A stretch of 64,000 nt of DNA from Haliclona indistincta. Lineage: Eukaryota > Porifera > Demospongiae > Haplosclerida > Chalinidae. Below, one piece after another: positions 44,247 to 55,501 of the stretch. The stretch lies in the NCBI GenBank assembly GCA_964017065.1, contig OZ024784.1, positions 7,235,152 to 7,299,151 on the forward strand. The letters are read 5' to 3'. A program made the translations under genes and the position numbers. Within the stretch, counting starts at the first letter, position 1. Every line of letters begins with the position of its first letter. Below the pieces are notes generated by a model, which saw only the letters and a program-made list of their open reading frames with translations, did no database searches and was not told the origin of the DNA.

Positions 44247-44254
44247 TGACGTCA
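44247..44254. promoter_or_regulatory. CRE palindrome TGACGTCA upstream of the RAB22A-like gene
   Basis: A perfect CREB/ATF site 76 bp before the ATG at 44330. A CCAAT box (AACCAATAG, about 44282-44290) lies between them. Both sit in the 117-bp gap after OTUD6B, so they probably serve the Rab gene. Confidence 0.5.
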
Positions 44255-44329
44255 CATTTGCATCGGTCGTTAATGTTATTCATAACCAATAGGGGCGCGG
44301 CTAGGCCAGTAAGCGCTCAGCAGCCAGCC

Positions 44330-45477
44330 ATGTCGGTGAGGGAAGTCAAGGTTTGCTTGCTCGGGGTAAGCTGATCGCGTACAGAGAGTGTATATAGTAT
44401 ATCATTGCTTACTTTAGGACATGGGTGTCGGTAAAACAAGTCTAGTGGGTCGGTTTGTGAACGATTCATTTAGTCAGAACATGACTACAACTCTAGGGTA
44501 GGCACTGTTACTGCTGCTGTTACTAGCTTGTTTGTCTTTGTTTACAGTGCTTCATTCATGTCCAAGTCACTTACTGTAGACAATAATACGACAAAATTTC
44601 AGATTTGGGACACAGCAGGGCAAGAAAGAGTAAGTTGTGATAAAGTGGTATGCATGACCTCTCTTTATCCCTGAACAGTATCGGTCTCTACTGCCCATGT
44701 ACTACCGTAATGCTGCAGCAGCTATTGTTGTCTACGATATCACTAGTGAGGTAACGAATGAGCTGCTCTGGTCATGTGTTCTCTGTTTGTAGTATATTAT
44801 ACAAATACCTTATATGGAGCAAAATTGAGTCATCTTTTATTTCTCATTCGCAATTGTTTACTACCTCACCTCTTTGTTTAATTTTCATATCTCTCGTTCT
44901 GCTTCCAACACGTTACTTTATCTCTCTCATAGCAATCATTCACAGTACTTCAGGAATGGATAGCAGAGCTTCACAGACTAGGCCCTCCGAATATAGTATT
45001 GGTCATTGCAGGAAACAAGTGTGACTTGGATGACAAAAGAGAAGTGAGCTAGGCTCATACCTCATACTGCACATCCACTTTGTCTAATGGTTGTATTGTA
45101 TATGAAATGTGTCTCAATAAGACAACATGTTTACTGCTATCTACACAATCAGTGTTTATTGTTGCTCTCGTGGCAATGTCCTTTTCATATCTCTACAGAT
45201 CTCATTTCAACAGGGATTAGAATGTGCTCAAAATGCTAATGCAATATTCTCCGAGACAAGTGCACTTACAGCAAAAAATGTCGAAACGATGTTTATAGAA
45301 ATTTGTAAGCACAAACTTGTCTTGCCTTCATTTGATCTTTTTTCACTCAATTCCTCAGCTCGACGATTACCACCAGAGTCAGCTAATGCATTTCCAGGTG
45401 GTCAATCATTGCTCAGACACACAGATCCTCCTCCAAAGAGAAAGTGCTGCAGTGGAGGGGATGACTCAACAAACTAA
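44330..45477 (+). CDS. RAB22A: Rab GTPase of the Rab22/Rab31 group
   Basis: Seven short exons from [23 protein letters not shown]. All GTPase motifs are present: GDMGVGKT (P-loop), the effector loop with [25 protein letters not shown] (switch II) and GNKCDLDD, then ETSALTA. GASFMSK and [14 protein letters not shown] place it in the Rab5/21/22 cluster, closest to Rab22/31, which act on early endosomes. The C-terminus is odd: [16 protein letters not shown], with the two prenylation cysteines eight residues from the end rather than terminal. It is convergent with HSBP1. Confidence 0.9.
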
Positions 45478-45543
45478 TAATCTCATAAAAATAATTATTC
45501 TCCCAGATTGTCTAAGAGTGGATATTCTGTCGTGTTGTGTCTT

Positions 45544-45549
45544 AATAAA
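45544..45549 (+). promoter_or_regulatory. Polyadenylation signal AATAAA of the RAB22A-like gene
   Basis: AATAAA 67 bp after the stop and about 95 bp before the HSBP1 stop on the other strand. Confidence 0.5.
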
Positions 45550-45643
45550 TTTTTTATTCATCGTCTTATAGTGTAGTACTACTGATATTATGATTGTAAT
45601 GAGTGGGTGTGACACTGTATGTCTGTGTGACAAAGTGGTGTGG

Positions 45644-46199
45644 CTACTGTTTCTTGTCTGCTGCTTCCTCTCGTGTCTCCACTTGTTGCATGAGGTCACC
45701 AATGTTCTTCTCTAGCTCATCCACTCTCTGTCCCATTTCATCCAGTGAAGATATAGTCAAGAATCACAGCTTATCACAGACATTTGTACAACTTGCTTAG
45801 TACACACTGCAAATTTGTTATACACTGATTTAATCTGTTATACATGTACATTAGATGAGTAGTAGAGAGTCTAGCAGCTAGTACTACTATTAAGGATATG
45901 TCTTCCTATGATTTGTTCACTCATCTGCTGAAATTTGTTTTGCTGTAGCATTAAAAACAAACATGTCATCGTGTGATATAGGAATATTATAATACCATGT
46001 CTCCTAGCAAGTTCTCCACCTACACAAAACAGGAGAGAAATGCATGTGGATATCAAGTTGCCCACTGTGCATGCAGACAAGTCAATTTATTTTGATACAA
46101 GTGTGAATCACTTACAAATTTAGTCAATTCGTCAGGATTAGGCTGCTGCTCGCTCTCCTGTCCATTGACAGCACCGCTTTTCTTTCCTTCATCAGCCAT
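45644..46199 (-). CDS. HSBP1: Heat shock factor-binding protein 1
   Basis: Four exons (46199-46116, 46019-45996, 45942-45900, 45744-45644) give 83 residues, near the usual length. The single coiled coil reads DELTKFVENLLGDMQNKFQQMSEQIIGR then LDEMGQRVDELEKNIGDLM, which aligns without gaps to vertebrate HSBP1. HSBP1 trimers bind and restrain trimeric HSF1 and also assist the WASH complex. The last intron has no usable GT..AG pair. It starts ATATCCTTA at 45899 and ends CAC at 45745, an AT-AC intron of the minor spliceosome type. An Asp/Glu/Gln-rich N-terminal leader replaces the vertebrate one. Confidence 0.93.
45745..45899 (-). other. Predicted U12-type AT-AC intron of HSBP1
   Basis: 155-bp intron. 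The 5' splice site ATATCCTTA matches the U12 AT-AC consensus, a branch-like ATTCTTGACT puts its adenosine at 45757, 12 nt from the 3' end, and the intron ends in AC. Only this splicing restores IIGR-LDEMGQRV. Confidence 0.8.
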
Positions 46200-46338
46200 A
46201 GTTATTTTTGCTTACACCTCTTCTCTGTAGATAGGCACGCCTACCAGCCCAGCCCATTATAGACACGCCCACCCCCACTCATGTGCGTGCTCTCGCCTGA
46301 GCCACTCTTGCCTGAGCTGAGTCGCCTCTCGAGCTAGC
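46200..46338. promoter_or_regulatory. Divergent promoter between HSBP1 and PYROXD1
   Basis: A 139-bp gap between opposite start codons, GC-rich with several CCCACCCCCA/GCCCACC runs near 46250-46280 that would suit Sp1/KLF factors. Inferred. Confidence 0.5.
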
Positions 46339-48826
46339 ATGCCAGTACAGTACGTTGTGGTAGGTGGAGGAATAGCCGGGGTATCGTGTGCAGAGCAGGT
46401 AGGTATTGCATGCTAACTGCAGCTCAGATTGTGCCGTTTGTCCTTATCACAGCTGTCGTTTCTTGATCCAGGAGCTGCCATTGTACTTGTGAGCTCCTCT
46501 CAGCTCATCAAAACTGTCACTAACTTTAAAAAGGTAACAAACGCTTCAAAAATTTAATTTATTGATTTTCACTATGCAGGTGTCTAGAACACTAGAGGAG
46601 TTTGAGGTTGAAGAGTCATCTGCTAGCAAACTAACCCAGCGATGTACCAATGTCAGAGTAGTGTTTGCAACAGCATTGATTCTCAATAGTGAGTCACATG
46701 TGAGTCAATCAATCAGAATACATCGCTTGTTACGTCATGCTGCTTACAGGTATTAGAGCTGTCAAACGGCGACAAATTGAAGTACGATAAACTATGTTTA
46801 TGTACAGGAGCATCACCCAAGGTGTCTTCCTCTTGTATCACTCTTTGATCTATTCATTATTATCCACTATGCACATAGCTGATTTCAGATAACAACCCCA
46901 GAGTGGTAGGTATAAGAGACACACAGAGTGTTCAGGTGAGAGACACTCTGCTATTGATGCACTGCTGTTTGTAGGATCTACAGAGCAAGCTGTGTGATGC
47001 TGGTAGAGTAATGGTGGTTGGTAATGGCGGCATTGCAACTGAATTAGTGTAAGTCACACATGGTGGAGTGAGTTAATAATAGCTGTTGATCAGTTATGAA
47101 GTTAGCGGATGCGAAATTGTGTGGGTCATTAAGGATCACTCAATTGGGAGCACCTTCTTTGATGAGGGAGCTGCTGTGTTCTTCCTGCCTTACCTTCTCA
47201 CTGCCCACCATTCATCCACACCTGAAGGAGAAAGTGAAGATGTGGTGAAAACTGTACCCATGAAAAGACTCAAATATATGCTAGATCCACTAGCAGGTAG
47301 TGTTACCTCTCCTTTGCTATTTATTTAACTCCTTCCTGCTACGCTCAGCTCCTTCTGCTGTTTCATCGTCACCAGGTGAGGCTGTGTGTGGGAGTGCTCT
47401 GGGTCCTGATTGGAGCAGTGACTTAACTGTGAGAGGAAGTCACAAAGACAAGGTGAGAAAGATAAGGAAAAAAGGAAGATATGACAGCAGTCTATTTGTT
47501 AGTGTTATAGACATGTCCATGTGGAGTACCAGTGTGAAGTAGCTCGAATATTCTCAGATCATGAGGCAGCAGGACCCACACCTCCATCTTCTATACCAAG
47601 CCTGCAAACTACAGCTACATCATCTAGTGCCTCTACAGCTGCATCTTCTTCTCCCCTCCATGTTGAGCTCACTAATGGACGCACGTATACATGTGAACTT
47701 ATAGTGTCTGCTACAGGAGTGATTCCCAATACAACACTACTACATCATCTTGTTACAGAGAACAAGGTGTGCTAGAGTGTGATAAAATTAATAAGTGTGA
47801 TGTTTTCCAGGTTCAGCTAGCCGATGATGGTGGTGTGGTTGTTGATGATGAGATGAGAACAGCTTTGCCCGATGTGTATGCTGCAGGAGATGTGTGCACC
47901 ACACAGTGGAAACATTGCTCTAAGCTGTGGCTGCAGGTTTGTGTGTGTGTTGCCTTGTGTGTGGATGGATACATTGTGTCCAGATGAGATTATGGAGTCA
48001 AGCAAGGCAAATGGGAGCATATGCTGCTCAAGCAATGATAGCTCATTCAGGTGAGTATTCAAACCTATTTCCTTCTTCTAGATCTTTTCTTTTTTGCACT
48101 AGCTGGTGGTTCTGTGACGCAGGACTTTTGTTTTGAACTATTCTCTCATGTTACCAAGTTCTTTGGCTATAAGGTTATTATTATCTATTTTATTACCTCT
48201 ATTTTTCTTTTTGACAGGTGGTACTATTAGGACGATATAATGCTCAGGGATTAGGTAGCGACTATGAGCTACTGTTAAGATGCACTAAAGGTTGCCATAG
48301 AGTGCTTTCACGGTGTTTCGTAATTAATTTGGTGGAGGCCATTTTGGTGACCTCATCTGACCACAGACCAATCACAACACGCACTCATGGAAACCAAAAT
48401 GGCTGCCGCCCCTACATAATATAGATTGACCGAAGTAATTTACAATTACGAAATGCCATGAAAACCCTCTATAGCTACTGGCATACTCTGCTAATCAGTA
48501 GTAATTAGTAGTGGGAATTACCTCATGATAACTATACGTGTTGTTCAGATGTGGAGTATGTTAAAGTAATCCTGCAAAATGGTCGTATAGTTGGGGCTGT
48601 ACTTATCGGAGAGACAAACTTGGAGGTTATTGCACTTACACACACACACACACACACACACAGTCATAACCTGACACATGAGTAGTCATTGTACGTATGT
48701 ATGATAATGATATCACGTATTCTGTAGGAGACATTTGAAAATCTAATTCTAAACCAAATGGATTTGAGTCATTTTGGAGAGTCTCTGTTGGACCCAAATA
48801 TTGACATTGAGGACTATTTCGACTAA
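46339..48826 (+). CDS. PYROXD1: PYROXD1 nuclear/cytosolic oxidoreductase
   Basis: About ten exons from [21 protein letters not shown] to [14 protein letters not shown]. It is a class I pyridine nucleotide-disulphide reductase-like flavoprotein: FAD motif GGGIAGV, NAD motif [16 protein letters not shown], and the second FAD signature [12 protein letters not shown]. The family lacks the redox CxxC, as here. [19 protein letters not shown] and [22 protein letters not shown] are PYROXD1-specific. In vertebrates it protects the tRNA ligase complex (RTCB) from oxidative inactivation using NAD(P)H. A ~185-bp MITE-like repeat and a (CA)n run lie in late introns. A polyadenylation hexamer AATAAA (48825-48830) overlaps the stop codon. 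Confidence 0.93.
48292..48478. mobile_element. MITE-like element in a PYROXD1 intron
   Basis: The ends are imperfect inverted copies about 36 bp long: GCCATAGAGTGCTTTCACGG ... TTTCGTAATTAAT on the left (48294-48327) and ATTACGAAATGCCATGAAAA ... CTCTATAGC on the right (48445-48475). A second inner pair, GGCCATTTTGGT / ACCAAAATGGC, lies at 48338-48349 and 48391-48401. The element begins within a few bases of the splice donor at 48291. It is non-coding. Confidence 0.75.
48639..48661. repeat. (CA)n microsatellite in a PYROXD1 intron
   Basis: About eleven CA units in the intron after the exon ending GETNLE. Simple repeat. Confidence 0.8.
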
Positions 48827-48939
48827 TAAACACAATCGCATTATTACGCTGTTACGGGGTCCTATTGGATTCCGTGATTCGATATTGCTGGCATGCCTAC
48901 AGCACCTCCTACTATTAGCTCTACTCGCGGAGCAGTTTT

Positions 48940-50947
48940 ATGATGAGCGAGTCTGTCGGCGGTGGAGTTTTTGTTTTTAGAGATGGTGGCACCTACTGTG
49001 GCGAGTGGACGGCAGAGGGTGCACATGGCTATGGCGTCTGCACGGGAGCCAAGAAGACAAACGTGTTCGAAGGACGCTGGGCGGAGGGAAGCCAAGTGAG
49101 CGGTGTGTTCAGCTGGCCGAGTGGACAGCGCTATGCGGGTACCTGGTCTAATAATACTCGTCACGGACTGGGCAGAGAGGTCCGACCAGACGGTAGTGAG
49201 TATTGCGGGGACTTTAGGAACAACCTTAGAGGGAGTTACGGAGTGCTGAAACTGTCGAATGGCGCTCTATATCGTGGAACGTGGGATGGTGGTCTGCAAG
49301 ATGGTGTTGGCGTTGAAACTTACTCTGATAAAGGTGTGTGTGTGTGCATGTACATGAGCTAGCAGTCCTCTCTGCACAGGAAGCCAGTCCAGTTGTGCAT
49401 GCTTATTAATATACAGTACGGTCAGCTGTTTTTCTCATTATAGGGGTCTACAGAGGCCAATACAAGAAGGGACGCCGTCATGGTTATGGTACAAGATCAT
49501 CAGCTACCTATGAGCACACATTTAGACTGACCAATACTAGTCAAGAGTCTCCCACTGTCTCTCGCACTACCAAACTCCGTTCTTTTGTTTCAACTGATCT
49601 TTCTACATACTCTCCGCCAGTGACTAAGAAACTTTCAATAGCTACAGTATCTACCTCTACTTCCTCGATCACTACTCCCATCACACATGGTGCAGCTCAG
49701 ATATACGAGGGACAGTGGGAGGAGGATAAGAGACAAGGTCATGGTGTGCTCAAGATCCCTGGTCATTATACATACTTTGGTGAGTGGCTGAACAATGCCA
49801 GAACAGGCCATGGTGTGCTGGTGTTTGATGACGGAAGAAAGGAGGAGGGTAAGTGGGAAGATGGTAGCCTTGCTATACCTTTGAAAAGAAAGAAGCTTTC
49901 CCTCAAGCAGTATCAAATGGAGGGTAGAGTAAAACAAGCCCACACATTGGCTATACAAGCTGCCAACAATGCCCGCGCTAAGGCTATACTAGCAGAAAGC
50001 AGAGCCTCTACATCTTCCTCAAAAGCACAAGCTGCTACTACAGTTGCTAATGATGCGGAGGCAGATGCTCAAAAGGCACAAGAAAAGAAAAAATTGTATC
50101 AAGAAAACGCACTTCATGGTAAATGAAAATAATTGCTTCATTGTGCTCAATCTTTTTCCTCTACAGCTAAGACAACCGTTTCACCGATGGCTAACATGAA
50201 AGAGAGCCCTTCATTCAACTCACTTGGTGATCATTCTGACTCACCTGCAACTAGTCTTCTTAAAGTACCACAAGCTAACTTGTCTACTCAACCCAGTTTT
50301 GAAGACCTTGCTCATGCTTGCTCAGCAATGACCACTGAAGATGATGAGGACAAGGTGGAAGGAGATGAACTATCAGACAAAGCTACTAACGATCACATCT
50401 TAGAACATGAAGATGAGGAGAGAAGAGAGATTTTAAGAAGATCAAGCAATGGGTTAGCTAATGATGCCACCAAGCAGCGAAAGAGAGGTAGTAGTGATAG
50501 CAAATTATTAGATGTACTGTACTCGTCATCAGGGAGGTTAAAGCAGCGTGTGGATAAAACTACAGGTATGTTCTTTACTTCATACCTTCTACAACAATTA
50601 TTATTGTAAAGGTGAAGTATTGGGTAGTGCTGATAACACAGATGACGAGGGAGGATGTGATGGAGCACGGTCTCATTCAATTCAGCTCAAGTCACTTAAG
50701 AACAGATCTAGGAATGACACCGATGTACTGGTGAGTGCATGTGTGTAGTAGGTTTTATCATGTTGTTATGTTTTCATCCGTCCAGTTGCAGATGGCTAAG
50801 TGGAACAAGACCATTGCTTACATTAACTTCATTCTACTTTTCTTTCTGCTCATTCTAATTGTCGTGGTTGTCGGATTTCTTTCCTTCACTCTCCAGACCA
50901 CCAATCGTTCAGTGTCTACTCCCAACTTTGGTAATCCCATGGCATGA
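48940..50947 (+). CDS. JPH: Junctophilin
   Basis: Four or five exons. The opening MSESVGGGVFVFRDGGTYCGEW is the junctophilin N-terminus. Six MORN repeats follow (YCGEWTAEGAHGYG, FEGRWAEGSQVSG, YAGTWSNNTRHGLG, YCGDFRNNLRGSYG, YRGTWDGGLQDGVG, YRGQYKKGRRHGYG), then a Ser/Thr-rich joining region and two more (YEGQWEEDKRQGHG, YFGEWLNNARTGHG). This 6+2 arrangement is diagnostic. Next come an alanine-rich helix (QAANNARAKAILAESRAS), an acidic divergent region and a C-terminal TM anchor (ILLFFLLILIVVVVGFLSF). Junctophilins tie ER to plasma membrane at Ca2+-signalling junctions: MORN repeats on the plasma membrane, the tail in the ER. An ATG at 48940 precedes another at 48943; either is possible. Confidence 0.95.
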
Positions 50948-50952
50948 CGTCA
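50945..50952. promoter_or_regulatory. CRE palindrome TGACGTCA overlapping the junctophilin stop
   Basis: The TGA of the CRE is also the stop codon. It is the only one of the five copies here that is not near a start, so it may be chance. Confidence 0.25.
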
Positions 50953-51152
50953 CCACATTCAATTTACATGCAACTCCTAATTTATCAACAACAAAATTTC
51001 CATGACGTGTATGTATAATTTTGTAAAACCAGTTTTGTCAACACTACAAATATACAGCAACTGTGTTTGTGCAGCATGAAAGGAAAAGCCGGTTACAATG
51101 GCTCATGGATTAAAAACAAATAATATTGATGATTGTTCTGTCAATGACAGCA

Positions 51153-51954
51153 TTAAGCAGTCTGAGTACAGGTAGGAGGAACATCTAATCCAGTGTAGGC
51201 CTTGCAGATTTGTGTTATCAGACCATCATCTTCTGCATCAGGGTCATGCTAGACAGTGCATTGTAATGACTATAATGAAAGACATGCACATAGTTGTCAC
51301 CTTTCCATTGATGGTGACCCATGGAGTGTATTTGTGAGGTGGTTGCAGAGAGTTGGTGATATTAGCATACATGAGCTCCAGCTGGTGACCCAGGGCTCCT
51401 TTAGTGCAGCTATCTATCATACTCCAGTTCATATTAATGGATGGTTTCTTAGCACAAGCTTCGGCTACACTGTAATCCTGGTCTTCTCCCATCTCATCCA
51501 TGCATTGTATGAAAGGCCAGAACTGAGCCCTGATAGGAAGGAATGAAATTGCGAAAATGATTGTAACTAACTTATGTATGCACCAGTGAGCACATTCCAT
51601 CACCTTTCAGGATAAAAATGAATAACACAGGCATCAACAGTATTGATCAGGCACTCCATTTCTCCATGTTGGCAATCAAATTTTCCACTGTTCAACTTGG
51701 CGTTGCCCCAGGGAACATAAGTTAGATCAAATATGTTTCCAATCTAGGTTATAAAGTATATATAATATAATAATAAAACAATCATGAACCTCTTTAACAG
51801 CTTTGTTCATCGGCCCGTTAGAGAAAGCCAAACAATCTGGGCAAAGAGACTCTGCATAATACCCGACACGCACTTTAGTAGTATCGCGAGTGGCAGTGGC
51901 TACGGCTAACACCAGCGAGAACAAGATACAAGCCGACTTGCACGCCATTATCAT
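51153..51954 (-). CDS. IFI30: Gamma-interferon-inducible lysosomal thiol reductase (GILT)
   Basis: Four or five minus-strand exons from MIMACKSACILFSLVLAVATA, a clear signal peptide, to VPPTCTQTA. The active site CPDC (YYAESLCPDCLAF) follows soon after. The GILT signature CQHGEMECLINTVDACVI is intact, as is FWPFIQCMDEM. Conserved cysteines continue (EACAKK, DSCTKG). GILT reduces disulphides of endocytosed proteins in lysosomes; in invertebrates it is linked to innate defence. Two N-x-S/T sites (NWS, NIT) suggest glycosylation. The start could instead be the second ATG (MACKSAC), two codons later. It diverges from PEPCK across about 210 bp. Confidence 0.93.
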
Positions 51955-52163
51955 TATTAGGTACGTACTAAAGAATTTTTATTAGTTCGATCGTATTGTA
52001 CAATGTATTATTATGTCTGATATAATTTGCACGTGTCGTGACGTCATTGTGACCTTAAATCGCGTGTCGTCGCTCAGGTAACGCCCCGCACACACCTCTC
52101 TGAGTCCTTCATCGTAGTTTCACTTTTTTGCAAGGCGGCAGTATATTCTATATTCTCATAGTA
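51955..52163. promoter_or_regulatory. Divergent promoter between GILT and PEPCK, with a CRE
   Basis: 209 bp between opposite starts. A perfect CRE (TGACGTCA) sits at 52039-52046, 118 bp before the PEPCK ATG, and a CACGTG E-box at about 52031. Vertebrate PCK1 is a classic CREB target; regulation here is inference. Confidence 0.5.
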
Positions 52164-55100
52164 ATGTCTTTCAACAGATTGTTGTCGTGCTTATGGAGGT
52201 GAGTAAACTTGTTATACGAGTGAGAGAACAGAATTATATCCGCCTACGAAAGACTTGCCATAGCTGGTCACCTCTTGTCATCATGTGTCGCTGTATATAA
52301 TGTAGGTCATCACCACTATCTAGACTCGGACTGACTCCACTTGGAGGATCCATTGGTGTCACACCGCGTTTGCTATCTTCACGCATATCGTTAGATGACT
52401 TGCAACCTTCAGTGCGGGAGTTCGTGGAGTCCAACGCAAAATTGTGCAACCCTGACCACATTCATGTGTGTGATGGCTCTCTAGAGGAAAACAAGGAACT
52501 ACTAGACGGTTTGGAAAAAGTTGGCCGATTAAAAAAGTTGACCAAAGCTGGTTATGATAACTGGTATGTTGGTGTATTGATCCATGTATTATAATACTCC
52601 CCTCTTTACTTATTCTTTAGCTATCTCGCTTTAACATCCAAAGAAGATGTTGCTCGTGTCGAAGCCAATACATACATCTGCACAGAGCATTCTGATGACA
52701 CAGTTCCACCAACACGAGATGGAGTACCTTCAAAACTTGGCAACTGGATGCATCCTACTAAAATGGATGAAAAACTAAATGGAAATTTTACTGACTGCAT
52801 GAAAGGTATGAAACAGTGTTGAAATGACATCACTGCTTGGCATACTGCTACCGGCAAGTGTGCATTAATAGTACAGTTCTGACTAAATGCAGTACACATA
52901 CAAGCTGTCCCTATTGAGTCACCAATGGGTACATTCATGGTATCCTTGGCACCTCACAGAGGATTCTGTTTACAGACTACTGCAGGAAGTATTATGGTGG
53001 ATTCTTTCATGAGTGTTTGTGTGGTTGAAACCTATGTTTAAATTGGTGATCCAACCTCCACATTGTTGAAATAATACAATCATGGGTAATTTTCTAGTGA
53101 TAGATAGGATTACCTTTATGCATTATGTTTTATAGACTCATAAACTACAATGACTCATAGACTCATGAACTTAATTCCTCAACCTTATGTAGTAATGATC
53201 TGAGCATGGGCCTTGAATTTTGTTTTGGGCATTTTTTTGGGACTCTCTGTGTCTGATTAATCATAGATATCTATGGACTATTTGTCCACCATAGCAGAGT
53301 CAGTTTGTATCATTAAAGCAACGGTACAACAGGAATCTCAGATAGCATTGTTGCCAGATTCCCAGTTGTTTGTAGTCCAGTATTCAACATGCTCACATGT
53401 GTATGGCGGGACTGCTGTGTATATGTGTAAGCATAATATCGTACAAGTTCAAAGGCGCCACTACTGTTTTAACTTCAAAATGCCATAGAGCACACATGTT
53501 GTCTCATATAGCATACGACAGGGCCACGGGTAGCAATGGCGCATAGCGATTAACTTCGGGCTAGTTTTGACTAAGTCACACCACCGCGTCTCATGCTCTG
53601 TAGCACTGGGGACGTGTCTTGCAATTATACACCATAGAGCACTCAACACTGTGCTTTAACCTGTGCAACATTTTACACAATTGAATGCTGTTTTATTCTA
53701 GGTAACAAAGTATAATCACCTTAAAACATGAGGGATTGACCCTTGCTGAGGTCATAGTACATAATTATAACCGAATTATGGTAACATTTCCTCCACTTTG
53801 CCAAAGTACCTGGTTTTAGTACCTGTTTTTATTGGGCCTAAAAATGGTGAAATGTATCCTCACTATCCTGTTCTCTGTGAATCCAGAGCCTTGTAAACAT
53901 TGGCTATAATAGGGGTAAAGCAGCTGCTATTAATAGTATTTTTCCACTGTAGGAAGAACCATGTATGTACTACCATTCAGTATGGGTCCCTATGGGTCTC
54001 CACTGTCTAAGATAGGGATACAGCTGACAGACTCAGAGTATGTGGCTGCCAGTATGAGAATAATGACCAGAATGGGAAAACGTGGTCTTGATTTGCTGGG
54101 AGATGGAGAGTTTGTCAAGTGTTTGCACTCTGTTGGCCACCCTCTGCAGCCAGGGCAGAGTGATGTGAACTGGCCTTGCAATCCAAAGAATATCACTATT
54201 GCTCACTTTCCAGACAGAAACGAAATCAAATCATTTGGCAGTGGTTATGGTGGCAACTCACTACTTGGAAAGAAGTGTTTTGCATTGAGGCTAGCTTCAA
54301 ACATTGCCAGGAAGGAAGGCTGGCTTGCTGAACACATGTTGGTAAGTCATGACTTCCTCTTTTCCTTTGTTACTGTTCTTGTCTTCATCAGATTCTTAGT
54401 ATCACTAATCCACAAGGTGTCAAGAAGTACATTGCTGCAGCATTTCCTAGTGCTTGTGGAAAAACCAATCTGGCTATGATGACACCCACTATTCCTGGAT
54501 GGAAAGTGGAATGTGTTGGTGATGACATTTGTTGGATGAAGTTTGACAGCAATGGTCGTATGCGTGCCATCAATCCCGAGTATGGTTTCTTTGGTGTTGC
54601 TCCTGGTACAAGCCATGAATCCAATCCCAATGCCATGCACTGCATCAATAAGGATACCATCTTCACCAATGTGGCATACACTAGTGATGGTGGAGTGTAC
54701 TGGAAAGGAATAGAAGGACGTCAAAGTGTCGAGTCCTTTTTAAATGGTGCTAGTGTAACTACCTGGCTAGGTGAAGAAAATTGGCAGCTCAAGAGCGCAG
54801 ATGAGCGTGAAAAAACACCAGCTGCTCATCCTAATTCTCGATTCTGTGCTCCAGTAGCCAACTGTCCTATCATGGATGCAAGTTGGGAAGATGCTGCTGG
54901 TGTTCCAATTGATGCCATTCTGTTTGGTGGACGTAGGCCACGTACCATTCCTCTTGTCTATGAAGCCACAAGTTGGGCGCATGGTGTGTTTGTTGGTTCC
55001 ACTATGAGATCAAAGGCAACTGCAGCAGCAGAGCACACCAGTGGAGGCGTCATGCATGACCCATTTGCCATGAGACCATTCTTTGGGTATAGCTTTGCCA

Positions 55101-55501
55101 AGTACATGAAGCACTGGCTAAGTTTGGAAAGTCAACCAGGTGCCAAGCTGCCCAAGATATTTCACGTTAACTGGTTTCGCAAGGAAAATGACAAGTTTTT
55201 GTGGCCTGGCTTTGGAGAAAATAGTCGTGTGCTTGAATGGATCTTCCGAAGGTGTGACAATGAGAATATAGCTGAGTCTTCGCCCATTGGGCTCATTCCT
55301 AAATCAGGAAGCCTCAATATTTCAGGACTGGATGGTGTTAATGAGAACACTCTACAGGCTTTGTTTCACATGCCTAAAGTCGAGCTGCAGCAGGAGGTGT
55401 CCGGTATAGAGCAATATTTCGATGAACAGCTCCCTGGCAATGTTCCTAGCGAGGTAATGGATGAACTCCAAGCCTTCAAGGATAGGATATCTCAAATGTG
55501 A
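52164..55501 (+). CDS. PCK2: GTP-dependent PEP carboxykinase, mitochondrial type
   Basis: Six exons. The first encodes only [12 protein letters not shown], and with the second gives an Arg/Ser/Leu-rich presequence ending around [11 protein letters not shown], which suggests mitochondrial import. The enzyme turns oxaloacetate and GTP into PEP, CO2 and GDP. Kinase-1a P-loop [13 protein letters not shown] (across the intron at 54342-54391) contains the reactive cysteine of GTP-type PEPCKs. Other landmarks: [32 protein letters not shown], the metal/kinase-2 segment [11 protein letters not shown], and the guanine site EENWQ-like NWQLKSADE with NSRFCAP. The last exon, 54392-55501, carries most of the catalytic domain. 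The intron at 52807-53952 is unusually long (1.15 kb). Confidence 0.96.
52807..53952 (+). other. Long intron of PEPCK
   Basis: About 1,150 bp, some 20 times the local norm. It contains no open reading frame that resembles a gene, and no clear terminal inverted repeats. A short run of GACTCATA-type motifs repeats near 53139-53170. It may contain old repeat sequence or regulatory elements; I can assign nothing. Confidence 0.6.

Noticed and set aside
52807..53952. Possible mobile element in the long PEPCK intron
   Set aside because: The length is suspicious but I found no terminal inverted repeats, target duplication or coding remnant.
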